Shown: positions 1 to 9,200 of the stretch, piece after piece
Layout of the letters: each line of letters starts with the position of its first letter
Position numbering within the stretch: the stretch's first letter is position 1
DNA from: Methylocaldum marinum
GTDB taxonomy: Bacteria > Pseudomonadota > Gammaproteobacteria > Methylococcales > Methylococcaceae
Reading direction: 5' to 3'
DNA length: 64,000 bases
Assembly (NCBI RefSeq): GCF_003584645.1
Contig: NZ_AP017928.1
Span: forward strand, 2,828,395 to 2,892,394
Program-made: the position numbers and the translations under genes
The notes under the pieces: generated by a model
The model's input: the letters and a program-made list of their open reading frames with translations, nothing else
Database searches by the model: none
Told to the model about the DNA's origin: nothing

Positions 1-420
1 CAGTTCCTTCGAGACTTCGTTCAGGCGGGTCTTGTAGAAGGGCAGGTTGATGGCCTTCATCTGTGACGGATCAATCCGCGACCAAACGACATGAGCATGG
101 CGGCGGCCGTTCTTCTCATGAAAAACAATCGCGCGGGCATACCCGTCCAGACCTAATCTGGACTCTGCCTTCTCAATGGCGGCCTCAAAGTCTTTGACGC
201 TGACCCGTTCGGTTTCCGGCGGGTTGAAGCTGATCGAGAACAGATGGTTGGTGCAGCGTGTTCCGGTTGCTATCGCATCAGCTTCCCGGAAAGCCTCAAT
301 CAGATCGTCACTGACAAACCCGCGCACCTCATGCAGCTCGACGTGATCGTTGTCGCGCATGGCAAGCAGGTAATGAGCCAGTTGCAGAGCGTCCCCCCGT
401 TCTTTCCCGGTTACGAGCAT
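1..420 (-). CDS. Relaxase/mobilization nuclease, N-terminal part (cut by window edge)
   Basis: This is the N-terminal 140 residues of a MobA/VirD2-like relaxase, which nicks oriT and stays covalently attached to the transferred strand. Reading leftward from ATG 420, the protein begins MLVTGKERGDALQLAHYL and carries the histidine-triad motif of the family near residues 107-120 (HEKNGRRHAHVVWSRID). It starts one base after the stop of the MobC-like gene, so the two are translationally coupled. The catalytic tyrosine region expected near the N-terminus is not obvious to me. The C-terminus lies outside the window, so completeness cannot be judged. The MobC-relaxase order is typical of mobilizable plasmids and integrated mobile elements. 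Confidence 0.8.
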   Translation of the reverse strand, partial: MLVTGKERGDALQLAHYLLAMRDNDHVELHEVRGFVSDDLIEAFREADAIATGTRCTNHLFSISFNPPETERVSVKDFEAAIEKAESRLGLDGYARAIVFHEKNGRRHAHVVWSRIDPSQMKAINLPFYKTRLNEVSKEL

Positions 421-421
421 G

Positions 422-898
422 TCACGTCTCCCCGGAGTCGGTTGCGGCGGGTTCGCGCAAATTTCCATCACGTCCGAGCGCCCGCATCAGTTCCGCTCTC
501 ATGGCGATGACGGCAGCGCAGGCGCGTTGCAGGTCTTCTTCTACCTCCGGTGTTAGGGGCAACGTGCCGATATTGGCCGCTTTCGCCAGTTGGTTGAGAT
601 TGCTGGCCAGGCGCATATTGCCAAGCATGCCGAGCACTTGCGCCAGTGCCGCATGGTCTTTGACAGGCGCTCTTCCGCGCGTTCGGCGGGGCGACAGGTC
701 GCCGTCAAACAATCTGGCCTTGATGTAGCTGCCGAGCGGCATATCTGCCGCAGCAGCGTCCAGTTTTGCCCGTTCCTCATCGCTCAGGCGCAGGGAGAAC
801 GGCGGCGGTGTCTTCACCTTCCGGCGAACAGGTTTGCGGGCTGACTCGGCGAAGACAGGCTGGGCGTTCTGGATATTCTGGCGCGGGAGCTGGTTCAT
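422..898 (-). CDS. MobC-like relaxosome accessory protein
   Basis: A 158-residue basic protein with a ribbon-helix-helix-like N-terminal half (FSLRLSDEERAKLDAAA, about residues 34-50) and a C-terminal MobC-type segment (ASNLNQLAKAANIGTLPL, about 98-115). Proteins of this family bind oriT and help the relaxase melt or locate nic. The relaxase ATG follows after one base, and the start ATG overlaps the stop of the small upstream frame. The family assignment is from motif memory, and the operon context with the relaxase supports it strongly. Confidence 0.8.
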   Translation of the reverse strand: MNQLPRQNIQNAQPVFAESARKPVRRKVKTPPPFSLRLSDEERAKLDAAAADMPLGSYIKARLFDGDLSPRRTRGRAPVKDHAALAQVLGMLGNMRLASNLNQLAKAANIGTLPLTPEVEEDLQRACAAVIAMRAELMRALGRDGNLREPAATDSGET

Positions 899-1008
899 GG
901 TTCCAGCTCCGGCAGTATCGCTTCATGCGGCTTGAGCTGAGCTTCCCAGTCTTCCAAAACGTCGAACAGGGAGTTCGAACTCTCTCCCGTCAGGTCCGCC
1001 AATGCCAT
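895..1008 (-). CDS. Small ORF coupled to mobC (37 aa, unknown)
   Basis: A short acidic frame beginning MALADLTGESSNSL and ending PELEP. Its TGA overlaps the mobC ATG in an ATGA arrangement, which suggests translational coupling and is the main reason for listing it. No ribosome binding site was recognised and I do not know the family. It may be a leader peptide or the remnant of a longer mobilization gene. Confidence 0.4.
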   Translation of the reverse strand: MALADLTGESSNSLFDVLEDWEAQLKPHEAILPELEP

Positions 1009-1589
1009 AAAAGCAATAATTTCGCCATTCCATCTCCCTCCTCTGTACTTACCTCAACGCAGAGCATCGATCGCTTAACGACGGCCTCGAAACAATCGAT
1101 GAGTCGGTGTCCGCCCGTTGGACACATGCGGCGGAAAAACCGCCGGGCCGCATAGCCTGGATTCGTCCTGGACAAGTCTTACGTGGACTTTACACCCACT
1201 GAGATCCGGTGTTCGTGACCCGAATCACAACCTAAGCTTCTGCCTCCCGCAAAAAGTGCTTCGGAGCGGGAATCAGCAATGTCGACATATCGATTGAGCG
1301 CTTTACGCCATAACGGTTTGTCGTGAACCAAACAGCCGCCGGGCCGATGCGTTCGTCGGCAAAGGATTGCCGAGCTACGAATACTTCCGCGCAAAGTGAC
1401 GTACTACGAACGTTTCGAAACCATGGCCGCATTCGTTCAAGTCGCCCAGCGTGTTTCGACCCATCCAATCGAATCTCCGGAAAGTCCTCTCAATGAGCGG
1501 TTCATATGCCGTAGGACTTTCCTGAATGTACTTAGAGCATTTTTCGATTCGGTGTAAGGGATCCCGATATGTAGATACTGTCTTAAGAA
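1009..1589. other. Intergenic region upstream of the mobilization genes
   Basis: About 580 bases with no convincing gene. An oriT would be expected here if the mob module is functional, but I could not identify a nic site or a convincing inverted repeat. It contains one copy of the GTCGGCAA/TTGCCGAC palindromic repeat near 1355. Confidence 0.5.
1355..1374. repeat. REP-like palindrome GTCGGCAAAGGATTGCCGA
   Basis: An imperfect palindrome flanked by GTTC and CTACGAA. The same unit recurs at 2809-2828, 2894-2905 (half unit), 55792-55810, 55858-55877 and 55901-55920, always between genes, which is the behaviour of a dispersed REP-type family. Confidence 0.75.
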
Positions 1590-2546
1590 TCACGATGCAA
1601 GCCCATGATTGGGATTGAACGGTTGACCGGATTTGAGGACGCCGTAGGCGAGGACGAGGAGCTTGCGCATGGCGGCGCCCACGATGAGTTTGCCGTTCTT
1701 GCCTTGGGCTTTAAGGCGTTCGCAGAAGGCGCGGATCAGTGGGTTATGGCGCCGGGCGACGATGGCCGGCATGTAAAGGGCTTTGCGGAGCAAGGCATCG
1801 CCGGTTTTGGATAGACGGGTGTGGCCTTTCCATTTTCCGGACTGGTGCTCTTTGGGCGAGAGGCCGGCAAAGGCGGCGACGCTGCGCGCGTTTTCGAAGC
1901 GGTGAACGTCGCCCAGGGCGGCCAGCAGCACCGGGATGGTGGCGTCGCTCAAACCGGGAATGGTGTCGATCAGGTCACGCCGTTGGCGGAGGTCCGGATC
2001 ATGGTCGATGTGCTCCCGGATGCGCTTTTGGGTCGCGGCGATCTCGGCATCGAGGGTGGCGAGCACGGCTTCGATGGAGGGGCGTACGGTGGGATCGGCC
2101 CCGTCCAGGCGGTTTTTTTCCATCTGCCGCATCTCGAGGAGGCTCTCGAGCCGACGGACCAGCGCTTGTAATGGGCGCACGGCCGGCGGAGGCGGCTGCC
2201 AGAGCAGAGGTCTTTGGCTGTGACAGAAGCGGGCGATGAGCTTGGCATCGGTCTTGTCGGTCTTGGTGCGGCTCAGTTCGGCTTTGCCGAAGGCGTGGAT
2301 TTGGGCGGGGTTGACCACGCTGACGGCGAGGCCGTGGTCGACCAGGAACAGGGCCAAGCCCTCACCATAGCGGCCGGTGGCCTCCAGGCACACGTGGGGC
2401 GCTGGGAAGGCCTGCAGCCAGGCCAGGAACGCCTTAAACCCTTCGGGCGTGTTCTGGAAGACCTTGGTTTTGTACTTGCCGTTGCGGAGCGCGGCGGCGT
2501 CGAACTTGGCTTTGGCGATGTCGATACCGATGGGGGTGAACGTCAT
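1590..2546 (-). CDS. IS110-family transposase (DEDD recombinase)
   Basis: A 318-residue recombinase. The N-terminal RuvC-like DEDD domain shows GIDIAKAKFD, a central LEATGRYGE and KTDKTDAKLIARF, which supply the acidic residues. The C-terminal Transposase_20 domain has AAFAGLSPKEHQSGKWKG with the serine expected for catalysis. The start at 2546 was chosen because AAGGAG lies directly upstream, although the frame stays open to 2672. IS110 elements lack classical inverted repeats and are guided by a bridge RNA from a non-coding end. Element boundaries could not be fixed. REP-like palindromes lie on both sides. The gene looks intact. Confidence 0.93.
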   Translation of the reverse strand: MTFTPIGIDIAKAKFDAAALRNGKYKTKVFQNTPEGFKAFLAWLQAFPAPHVCLEATGRYGEGLALFLVDHGLAVSVVNPAQIHAFGKAELSRTKTDKTDAKLIARFCHSQRPLLWQPPPPAVRPLQALVRRLESLLEMRQMEKNRLDGADPTVRPSIEAVLATLDAEIAATQKRIREHIDHDPDLRQRRDLIDTIPGLSDATIPVLLAALGDVHRFENARSVAAFAGLSPKEHQSGKWKGHTRLSKTGDALLRKALYMPAIVARRHNPLIRAFCERLKAQGKNGKLIVGAAMRKLLVLAYGVLKSGQPFNPNHGLAS

Positions 2547-2963
2547 GAAGTCTCCTTGGGGTTCGTTCGGAAGCGATGAAGGGGCCGATCGCTCGGAACC
2601 GCTCCTGCCGGGTTCAGCCTTATCCATCCAGGGTTCTGCCCAAGGCAGCCCTACGATACTGTTCGAACTCAATGGCGAGGAAGGGACGCTGGGGGACGAT
2701 CTACGGCGCGGGCTTCAGGCCCAAGGTCGGCAACGTCTTGCCCAGCGTCTGGATCCGATGAACAGTCGGAGATTCTGCCTCTTGTGGAACACAGAATCGA
2801 GATATAAGGTCGGCAATCCTTTGCCGACGTACCGGCTCAGCAAAGGGCTTTGTCGGAAGGGTCGCGACTAAAGCGACCGTTTGCGATTGGGAAGGGATTG
2901 CCGACCTACAGTCTTCCTTCCCGGCACGAATCCGTACACCGATATGAAAAACGCTCTAGTGGG
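2547..2963 (-). other. Non-coding region 5' of the IS110 transposase
   Basis: About 400 bases with no credible gene, upstream of the transposase on its coding strand. In IS110-group elements the left non-coding end encodes the bridge RNA, so roughly 2547-2800 is the candidate location. I did not fold it. The distal part holds REP-like palindromes at 2809-2828 and 2894-2905. Confidence 0.4.
2809..2828. repeat. REP-like palindrome GTCGGCAATCCTTTGCCGAC
   Basis: Inverted-orientation copy of the unit at 1355, followed by a half unit GGGATTGCCGAC at 2894-2905. Together with the 1355 copy these bracket the IS110 gene. Confidence 0.75.
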
Positions 2964-3113
2964 TCATCCATCTTCATTTGACGGGTAGAGTTTCCGTAGT
3001 TTTTGCCGTGCCGCTGCGAGGGTGAAGGTCCAGTGAATGCGGGCCTTTAGAGCGTTCCGTTGGCTTTCCCAGGCGGCGACTTCGGCCGCGATCTTCTCCT
3101 GACTATCCAGGCA
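2964..3113 (-). pseudogene. IS630-type transposase C-terminal scar
   Basis: Reading leftward, about 48 codons give KIAAEVAAWESQRNALKARI, then HWTFTLAAARQKLRKLYP and a stop at 2964. This matches the conserved C-terminal end of IS630/Tc1-mariner transposases as I recall it. The sequence loses homology near 3110-3118, so only the 3' tail remains. Confidence 0.75.
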
Positions 3114-3149
3114 CTGACTATACATAAAGTATTACTTCGAGGACGACTC

Positions 3150-3383
3150 ATGAGTACAACACTGACCCGCAAGGGACAAGTCACCATTCCTAAACCCATT
3201 CGGGATCTGCTAGGACTGGAACCCGGCAGCGCGGTGGATTTCAAGGTCACGGACGAAGGACAGGTACTCCTTATCCCCGCCGAAACCAAGAAATCCGCGA
3301 GCCGCTTTGCCGCTCTCCGCGGTGCCGCCACGGTCAAAATGAGCACGGATGAGATCATGGCCCTGCCCCGCGGCGAAGATTGA
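3150..3383 (+). CDS. AbrB/MazE-type antitoxin (SpoVT-AbrB fold)
   Basis: A 77-residue protein beginning MSTTLTRKGQVTIPKPIRD, the classic swapped-hairpin AbrB DNA-binding motif, followed by an acidic tail (KMSTDEIMALPRGED) of the kind that neutralises PIN toxins. The start at 3150 follows a weak purine-rich stretch. The partner toxin starts two bases after the stop but is frameshifted. The antitoxin is therefore apparently intact next to a dead toxin and may persist as a repressor of its own promoter. Confidence 0.88.
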   Translation: MSTTLTRKGQVTIPKPIRDLLGLEPGSAVDFKVTDEGQVLLIPAETKKSASRFAALRGAATVKMSTDEIMALPRGED

Positions 3384-3384
3384 C

Positions 3385-3793
3385 GTGGTATTGGTCGATA
3401 CCAACATCATCCCGGACGTCATCGAAGAGGCCCCGGTATGGGTCGATTGGTCGCAAAGGCAACTGGATCAAACCGCCCTCAACGATGCCCTGATCATCAA
3501 TCCGTTAATCTATGCCGAACTCTCGATTGCCTTCACCGCATCGAAGAGCTGGAAGCGATGCTGGCGCAAGGCGGTTTCATTGTTGAGTCCATTCCTCGGG
3601 AGGCCTTGTTCTTGGCGGGAAAAGCCTTTCTGCAATACCGGCGCCGAAAGGGAACCAAGAACGGGGGCCTTCCGGATTTTTTATCGGAGCCCATGCATCG
3701 GTGCTCGGCATCCCACTGTTAACACGCGATGTGGGCAAGTACGCCAGCTATTTCCCACATGTGACGCTGATCACACCAGAATCGGCAGAATAG
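3385..3793 (+). pseudogene. PIN-domain (VapC-like) toxin, two frameshifts
   Basis: The product is recoverable only across three frames. It opens from GTG 3385 with VVLVDTNIIPDVIEEAP, where the first catalytic Asp lies in VDTN. It shifts by one missing base near 3530 into HRIEELEAMLAQGGFIVES. It shifts again at the six-T run near 3676-3681 (LPDF to FIGAHASVLGIPLLTRD), ending PESAE at 3793. The PIN residues are all still visible, so decay is recent or the shifts are sequencing errors in homopolymers. PIN toxins are RNases. Confidence 0.8.
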
Positions 3794-3840
3794 CGTAAGT
3801 ACAGCGGAACACATATCCGGCTTCAAGAAGCCACTGCTTT

Positions 3841-4107
3841 TTAGGCGGCCGACAATTTCGGGCGGGGCTTGTCGGTATGGTCCAACGCGGTAAAGAAAGC
3901 CTCCCTGTCACGCGGCGACAGCGTCATCAATTCCGCCCTGCTGAGAACTTGTTTGGCGCGCTCCTGCGCGGCGTCCAGTAGAAAGGCACTCACGGAAACG
4001 CCGGCCGTGGCTGCGGCGCGAACGATCAGTGCCTTGATTTCGGGCGAGATCCTGAGGTCAATGCGCTCGTAGGGTGTGGTCGCAGCAGACATGGCGGTTT
4101 CATTCAT
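3841..4107 (-). CDS. DUF1778/TacA-family antitoxin, orphan
   Basis: An 88-residue ribbon-helix-helix protein. RIDLRISPEIKALIVRAAA (about residues 15-33) is the RHH region and SRAELMTLSPRDREAFFTAL the DUF1778 C-terminal tail that normally contacts a GNAT acetyltransferase toxin. TacA-TacT toxins acetylate aminoacyl-tRNA. No GNAT gene follows in the 40 bases before the PIN remnant, so this is an orphan antitoxin. The start is uncertain between the first Met and the internal Met6 at 4092. Confidence 0.8.
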   Translation of the reverse strand: MNETAMSAATTPYERIDLRISPEIKALIVRAAATAGVSVSAFLLDAAQERAKQVLSRAELMTLSPRDREAFFTALDHTDKPRPKLSAA

Positions 4108-4256
4108 TGATACGGAAACTCGAGGAATCGACTTAGAGCCTGTCGAAGGGTTTTGGGCACCTACTGGGATAGGCTCTTATACGGCCTCGGGCCTTACTTC
4201 AAGGTTCCGTACAAATGCCGAGTTATTGATCTTGCCCTTAATTACCCTCGCAAATT

Positions 4257-4317
4257 CGTTCGGGCTGAACTGTCGAAGCCCCAAGCCGAGTGCCCTTCGA
4301 CAAGCTCAGGGCGAACG
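4257..4317. repeat. 60-bp dispersed repeat, copy 1
   Basis: Runs from CGTTCGGGCTGA through CGAAGCCCCAAGCCGAG to AGCTCAGGGCGAACG. A nearly identical copy lies inverted at 10900-10961. It carries the CTTCGACAAGCTCAGGG motif common between genes in many Proteobacteria. It lies just upstream of the point where the TraD fragment begins. Confidence 0.8.
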
Positions 4318-4353
4318 CTGTGTTCGGGGGCGGGTTAATAATTCTTCTCGCCT

Positions 4354-4680
4354 TTGACCGCCTTGATACAGCTGGATTCGATGGAGATCCGTTCGAAGCT
4401 GCTGGTGCCCGGCCTCACCGATGCTTCGGACCCGACCCTGCAGGTCGACTTCACCAGTCGCAACGAGCACCGCATCACGGTGACGGAAACGCCGATGATC
4501 ACCCCGCTCGACGTGATCGCCCTGCTGGAAGGCGGACATCTGTGGAAGCTCCGCATGCCTCTGCCGGACGCGTCTCAAGATCCCCACATCCCGGAAAACC
4601 TGACACAGATCGCCGAAGCCATGGCCCGCAAGTACACCACGGCCGAATACTGGTGGCGCGAGGGCAGCCGGAATGGCTGA
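4354..4680 (+). pseudogene. TraD-type conjugative coupling protein, C-terminal fragment
   Basis: About 108 codons encode EIRSKLLVPGLTDASDPTL and VDFTSRNEHRITVTETPMI, then a tail with GGHLWKLRMPLP and AEYWWREG. I read this as the C-terminus of the SXT/TOL-subfamily TraD coupling ATPase found in PFGI-1-like ICEs. No Walker motifs remain, so everything upstream is missing and the gene cannot work. The last bases overlap the start of the TIGR03747 gene by 8 nt, the same order as in intact ICEs. The assignment depends largely on that context. Confidence 0.6.
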
Positions 4681-5407
4681 ATCCCGTCCGGGGCCAGCGA
4701 CCATAAAGCCGCCGGGGCTTGGGGGACGGCTTCTGATCGGGCTATTAGGCTTCGCGTTCTGGCTGGTCCTGGGGCTGATCGGAAACATCCTCTTCGAATG
4801 GGTCTGCATCGGCTACTTCTGGCCCGAGGAAGGTCCCAAGCGCAGCCGGGCCATGCTGGCGGAGGAATTGCGCTATCTGCGGGAGGATTTCACCGAGAGC
4901 CTATGGGTCGACCCACCGGTCGAATTCGCGGTACGGCTAGCCGGGCAACTGCACGGAAGTCTCTATCAAAAGACCGGAATCGAAGCTTGGGTGAACCGGG
5001 CCGAGGTAAAAAAACCGCCGGCTCAAGAATCCTTTTTTCAGCAACAGCGATCGAACTTCGCCCGGGGCGCGAAGCGGTACCTTCACGCCGCGATGATCGC
5101 CACGCAAGTCTACGCCGTCCGCGTGGCGGTGCTGATTCTGGCCGTGCCGATCTTCGGATTGCTGGGGCTGGTCGGACTCGTCGACGGCATGGTCCAGCGC
5201 GACCTTCGCCGCTGGGGTGGTGGGCGGGAGCACGGGCAGGTCTATCATCTAGCAAAACGCGGCATCGGTCCGTCCTTGGCGCTGCCCTGGATCATTTATC
5301 TCGCTTGGCCCACGACGGTTCACCCGAACGCCGTCATTGTTCCGTTTGCGGTTATGTTCGCTGTTGTCCTGATGGTGAGTTCGGCGACTTTTAAAAAATA
5401 TCTCTGA
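4673..5407 (+). CDS. ICE membrane protein, TIGR03747/DUF4400 family
   Basis: A 244-residue protein with a hydrophobic segment near residues 20-45 (LLIGLLGFAFWLVLGLIGN), a soluble loop with FWPEEGPKRSRAMLAEEL, and further membrane segments near 150-175 and 195-240. The family is found in PFGI-1-type integrative conjugative elements directly after the TraD coupling protein, as here, and is presumed to be part of the transfer apparatus. It appears full length. The next genes of the ICE series (RAQPRD, TIGR03758) resume only at 10601, after foreign cargo. Confidence 0.8.
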   Translation: MAESRPGPATIKPPGLGGRLLIGLLGFAFWLVLGLIGNILFEWVCIGYFWPEEGPKRSRAMLAEELRYLREDFTESLWVDPPVEFAVRLAGQLHGSLYQKTGIEAWVNRAEVKKPPAQESFFQQQRSNFARGAKRYLHAAMIATQVYAVRVAVLILAVPIFGLLGLVGLVDGMVQRDLRRWGGGREHGQVYHLAKRGIGPSLALPWIIYLAWPTTVHPNAVIVPFAVMFAVVLMVSSATFKKYL

Positions 5408-5546
5408 CACAGCCTTTATTCAGCTTGAGCGTAGGCTCAATTGTTTCAACGAGAAGCTGAAACTCAAGGCTGGCGTTACGACTGTCTCAAAATTCGACCC
5501 TATAGGCCACCCACCAAACCGATACATGTGGTTCACAAACGACTCC

Positions 5547-6260
5547 TTAGAGGGTAGTCGCCTTCGCCTTGGTGGTACTCGTCGGATAACCGAACTGCAG
5601 AAAGAAATGCGATACCCGAATATGGCCGTGCGTTGGCGCCAGATCGGCGTCGCGCTCGTGTTCAGTATCAAAGTCGGCCGTCCTAAACAAGCTAGACGGC
5701 CGCTGCAGGGGCGCCCCGGCTGTCGTCGGTCGGAGCCGTAACTCTGTCGCAAGATCAGCGCCCTCAAAGGCCTTCCTGAGAAGTGGTACTACCTCGTGTT
5801 CCGGATCGAGCAAGATTCCGACCATTGCCGCCACCGACTGGCGGCGACTGTAGATACCCGACACGAATCGACCTAACCCATTCTTGCCGAGATAGTGTGT
5901 TCGGTGGCTCTTCTGCTTACCCAACCGCTTAAATTCAAAAACAAGTTGAATACTCTGACTTTCATTATTCCAGCCATAGACGATATCAGTCCTCCGCTCC
6001 TCGAGGATTTTGCCAGTCTCCGGATCGAAATCGCCTATCACGTTCTCGGCCGCCCACATGCCAAGAAGGCCGCGTTCTCGCGCCGTGACATTCTCAACAT
6101 ACATCTTCAGCGTCTTTGTGAGGACGGGCTCCTTCGTCTTTGGATTAAAGTCCGCCCGCGGCTTTTCGGCCAATATGCACCATGCTTCTTGAAGCGCTTC
6201 GACGGCTTCAGTGGCAGGCTGGATCGGGAAAGCGGAGAGCCAGTCGGCGCCTGAAGTCAC
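5547..6260 (-). CDS. PD-(D/E)XK nuclease candidate coupled to DNA methyltransferase
   Basis: A 237-residue protein I do not recognise by name. It shows the spacing of a PD-(D/E)XK nuclease core: Asp92 in RRTDIVYGW, then Glu109-x-Lys111 in LVFEFKRLG, followed by a helix with GLGRFVSGIYSRRQSVAAM. Its ATG overlaps the methyltransferase stop (ATGA at 6257-6260), so the two are co-translated. The arrangement fits a restriction nuclease paired with a protective methylase. An alternative is a nuclease-fold accessory factor without cleavage activity. Function is inference from motif and context. Confidence 0.55.
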   Translation of the reverse strand: MTSGADWLSAFPIQPATEAVEALQEAWCILAEKPRADFNPKTKEPVLTKTLKMYVENVTARERGLLGMWAAENVIGDFDPETGKILEERRTDIVYGWNNESQSIQLVFEFKRLGKQKSHRTHYLGKNGLGRFVSGIYSRRQSVAAMVGILLDPEHEVVPLLRKAFEGADLATELRLRPTTAGAPLQRPSSLFRTADFDTEHERDADLAPTHGHIRVSHFFLQFGYPTSTTKAKATTL

Positions 6261-9200
6261 GTAACTTCCAGCGGCTTAGCTTTGCCAGCCCGGCTTTGCA
6301 CGGACCGGACAATGTGTTCGGCATCCCGCAGCGCCTGTCGCACCGTCCAATTTCGGCGTGCGAGCGAGCGCACAAGATACAGGGCACCATCTACCCAGAT
6401 GTGGGCATCCGGTACTAGCGTCAGGGCGGCGCCCGCCGGAATGGTGCGCAGGCCGGCCGAGCGTAATTCGGCAAGTGTTGCGAGCACTAGTTGGTCATTG
6501 ATCGTCGCGTCGACAGTAGGCGCCCCGGTCGGCGATTCAGCATAAGCAATGCGGACGATCCCTGACGGACCAGCTCGTTTAGGATCGGTGAGCGTGACCC
6601 GCACATCGAAGCGGCCACGTCCTTGCGTACGCACACGCCAAGATGTCAGCGCCTCACCAAGCATTGCGGCATAAGTCCGGAAATCATCGGAGCCAGCTTG
6701 GCGCTGGGCTGGCGTGTCAAGACTCTTGAAGCTACGAGGCCGGATAGACGGCATGAGGACCTCGACGGTTTCGCGAACCAGCACGCGCTCGTTTTCGGTG
6801 AGGCCAAAATAATCGAAAACAGCTTCATCCAGCGCTGACCGTAGTTCATCATAGCTACGTGGCTGCTCAAGCTCTGGAAGCTGGGCCAATGCATCCATCT
6901 GATCTGCGACGGATGCTAATGAAGCCGCGGCAGCTTTAGGATCAGGCGCACTTTCCGGATCAAAGAAGGGAAATCTTTCAAGATCTATGAGGTGTAATCC
7001 ATTACGCTCGCACAGCATCTTCCAGCCCCGCATCATCAAAAAATAGCGAGCCAAGCTCGAGCGCAGATAAACGGCAGCAAACTTCAGAAGGGTTGCGTCC
7101 GTTTTAGGCCCCGCGATCACCCCAACGCTATGCGTGAACGACGCTGGTCCATCGAAAAAGACCGCCCTGATGTTATGTTCCTGTTTGGAAAAACCATCAG
7201 AGAATAGAACCCGTGGACCATCGAACACCTTTATAATATCGTCCGTCAGGCCGACCACGTGCTCTTGATCTTCAGGCCACTGCTCCAGAAGCTCGGGGTG
7301 TAAGACCGGTGATCCGGCGCGCAAAGCCGTAATAGGCACGAACGGCATTTCTCGAAGACGCTCTGCACTTACCGTCTCTCGGGTCTTGTCGTTGAGCTGA
7401 ATGCCCTTGCGATTAATCCATCTCCGGAACGCGCGGTGGCCTTTCCAGAAATCTGCAAAAGTGCCACGCGCAGTTAGGCGTATCCAAAGCGCAAGATCAT
7501 TCGCGTCGCCCCACATCATGGTAATAAGCAACTGAGGATCTTGTGCGACCGACCGGGTCTGGAGAATGTGGCGATCGGCAGATTGCATGGTCAGGCGGCC
7601 GAGCGCCAAACTCATATCGGCCTTCGGCACGCAGTAATCGAATGTTTCACCGAACGGAATGTGGTGTGCTGCTGTCTTCGGGCGCTTTTCTCCAACAAAT
7701 ACATGACAGGTATTTTCAGCGGAAGGAAACAACAGACCTTGCAGATCGCCGAAGTTGATTAAACGATTTGGGCGGTAAAGGCCCAGCAAATACGAGACGA
7801 AGCGCTCGCTCGGCGGCGCTAAGAATTGGCCAATCGGAAGGATGATACAAGCGCGGCCGCTATCGGTGAGAAAGTCGAGTGCGCGCAATGCGTAGGCCCC
7901 GGCGATTTGGCGACGGACAAACGGTATTCCGGATCGATCGGCCCAAATATCAGCAGAGCTGATGTCTTCACTCTCCGGCTTCGTCCAGGGCGGATTCGAG
8001 ATTACGAGCGAGAACCGCTGACCATCGAAGCTGTGCGTATCGACAAAAAAGTCGGCCGCAGCAGTTCCATGGACGAGGTTTGCCCCAGCCAGTGAGGGCA
8101 GCTTTACACCTTCACGTTCTTGCGCTTCTAATATGTCGGCCGGGTCTAGTCCTTCGAGGAGCGAAAGATAGAGGCTAAAGGCAGTGACCCGGCAAGCCAT
8201 GAAGTTGATGTCGCCGCCGAAGATACGGCTCTTTAAAAGGTCCCCTCGCTCGGCAAAACTTAGTTGGCATTGATGACGTGCTTCGGAAAGGGCGATCAAG
8301 CGGCGATACGCTGTCGTTAACAGAATACCGGAACCACACGCCCCGTCGAAGATCGTCTCCTGAAGCGGATCGCTCGATGTTGCGAACGCTAGGTCGACCA
8401 CGAGCGTGGCAAGATGACGCGGCGTGTAGTACGCGCCATCCTTGGCCTGCTGCTCAGGGGTCAAGAACGTCTCGTAAATACCGGACAACAGCTCGACGGG
8501 AATGTAGTTGAAGTCATAGTTCCAAAAATCACCTTGACCAGTACGCATGTCGGTGTGTTTCAGGAACAGGCTGAGAAGCTTAAAGCCTTGGTGACTCAGC
8601 ATCGCCCAGGGATCATGACAATCCTCTCCGAGAAAGTCGCCGTTGAAGTCCGATCGGAGCCAATCGATCAGATTGCGAATGCCTGCTCGGTCGGCGCGAT
8701 CAACCAGACTGTGAAGCTCACAGACTGAGCGCTTTTCCCGGTAGGTCGAGCTAACGATCTCGCGATGCTCAAGGTAGCTCACAAAGAGCACTTGCCCCAT
8801 CAACAGCTCGGCCAATTGGCGACATGAACCTTCATCTGAAACATTCAAAAATCCAGAACTTGTTAGGCGACTGACCGTAGTCGAGAGGTTGGTGAGCAGC
8901 TTCTGGTCGACACGTTCCTTGACGTCAAACCATGTGGGCTCGCGACGAGACAGGTTTGCAGATGCAATGTCGGCAGCCGAAAAAGGCCCATCCGGCCGCG
9001 CTTCCCCCAGCGCTAGCCTCTTGCCCGCATTCCGGAGCTTGCGCGCTGGAACCACCAGAGCAGAGTCGCACTGGATCTCGATTACGACGGCCGCCAGGTT
9101 TTGGTTCCAGACGCGCTTACGCACATCATCTAAATCCTGCTCCGTTAGAGGCTGGTCATCATTCCCGATAATCACAACGGTCGGCACGCCTTCGACATCA

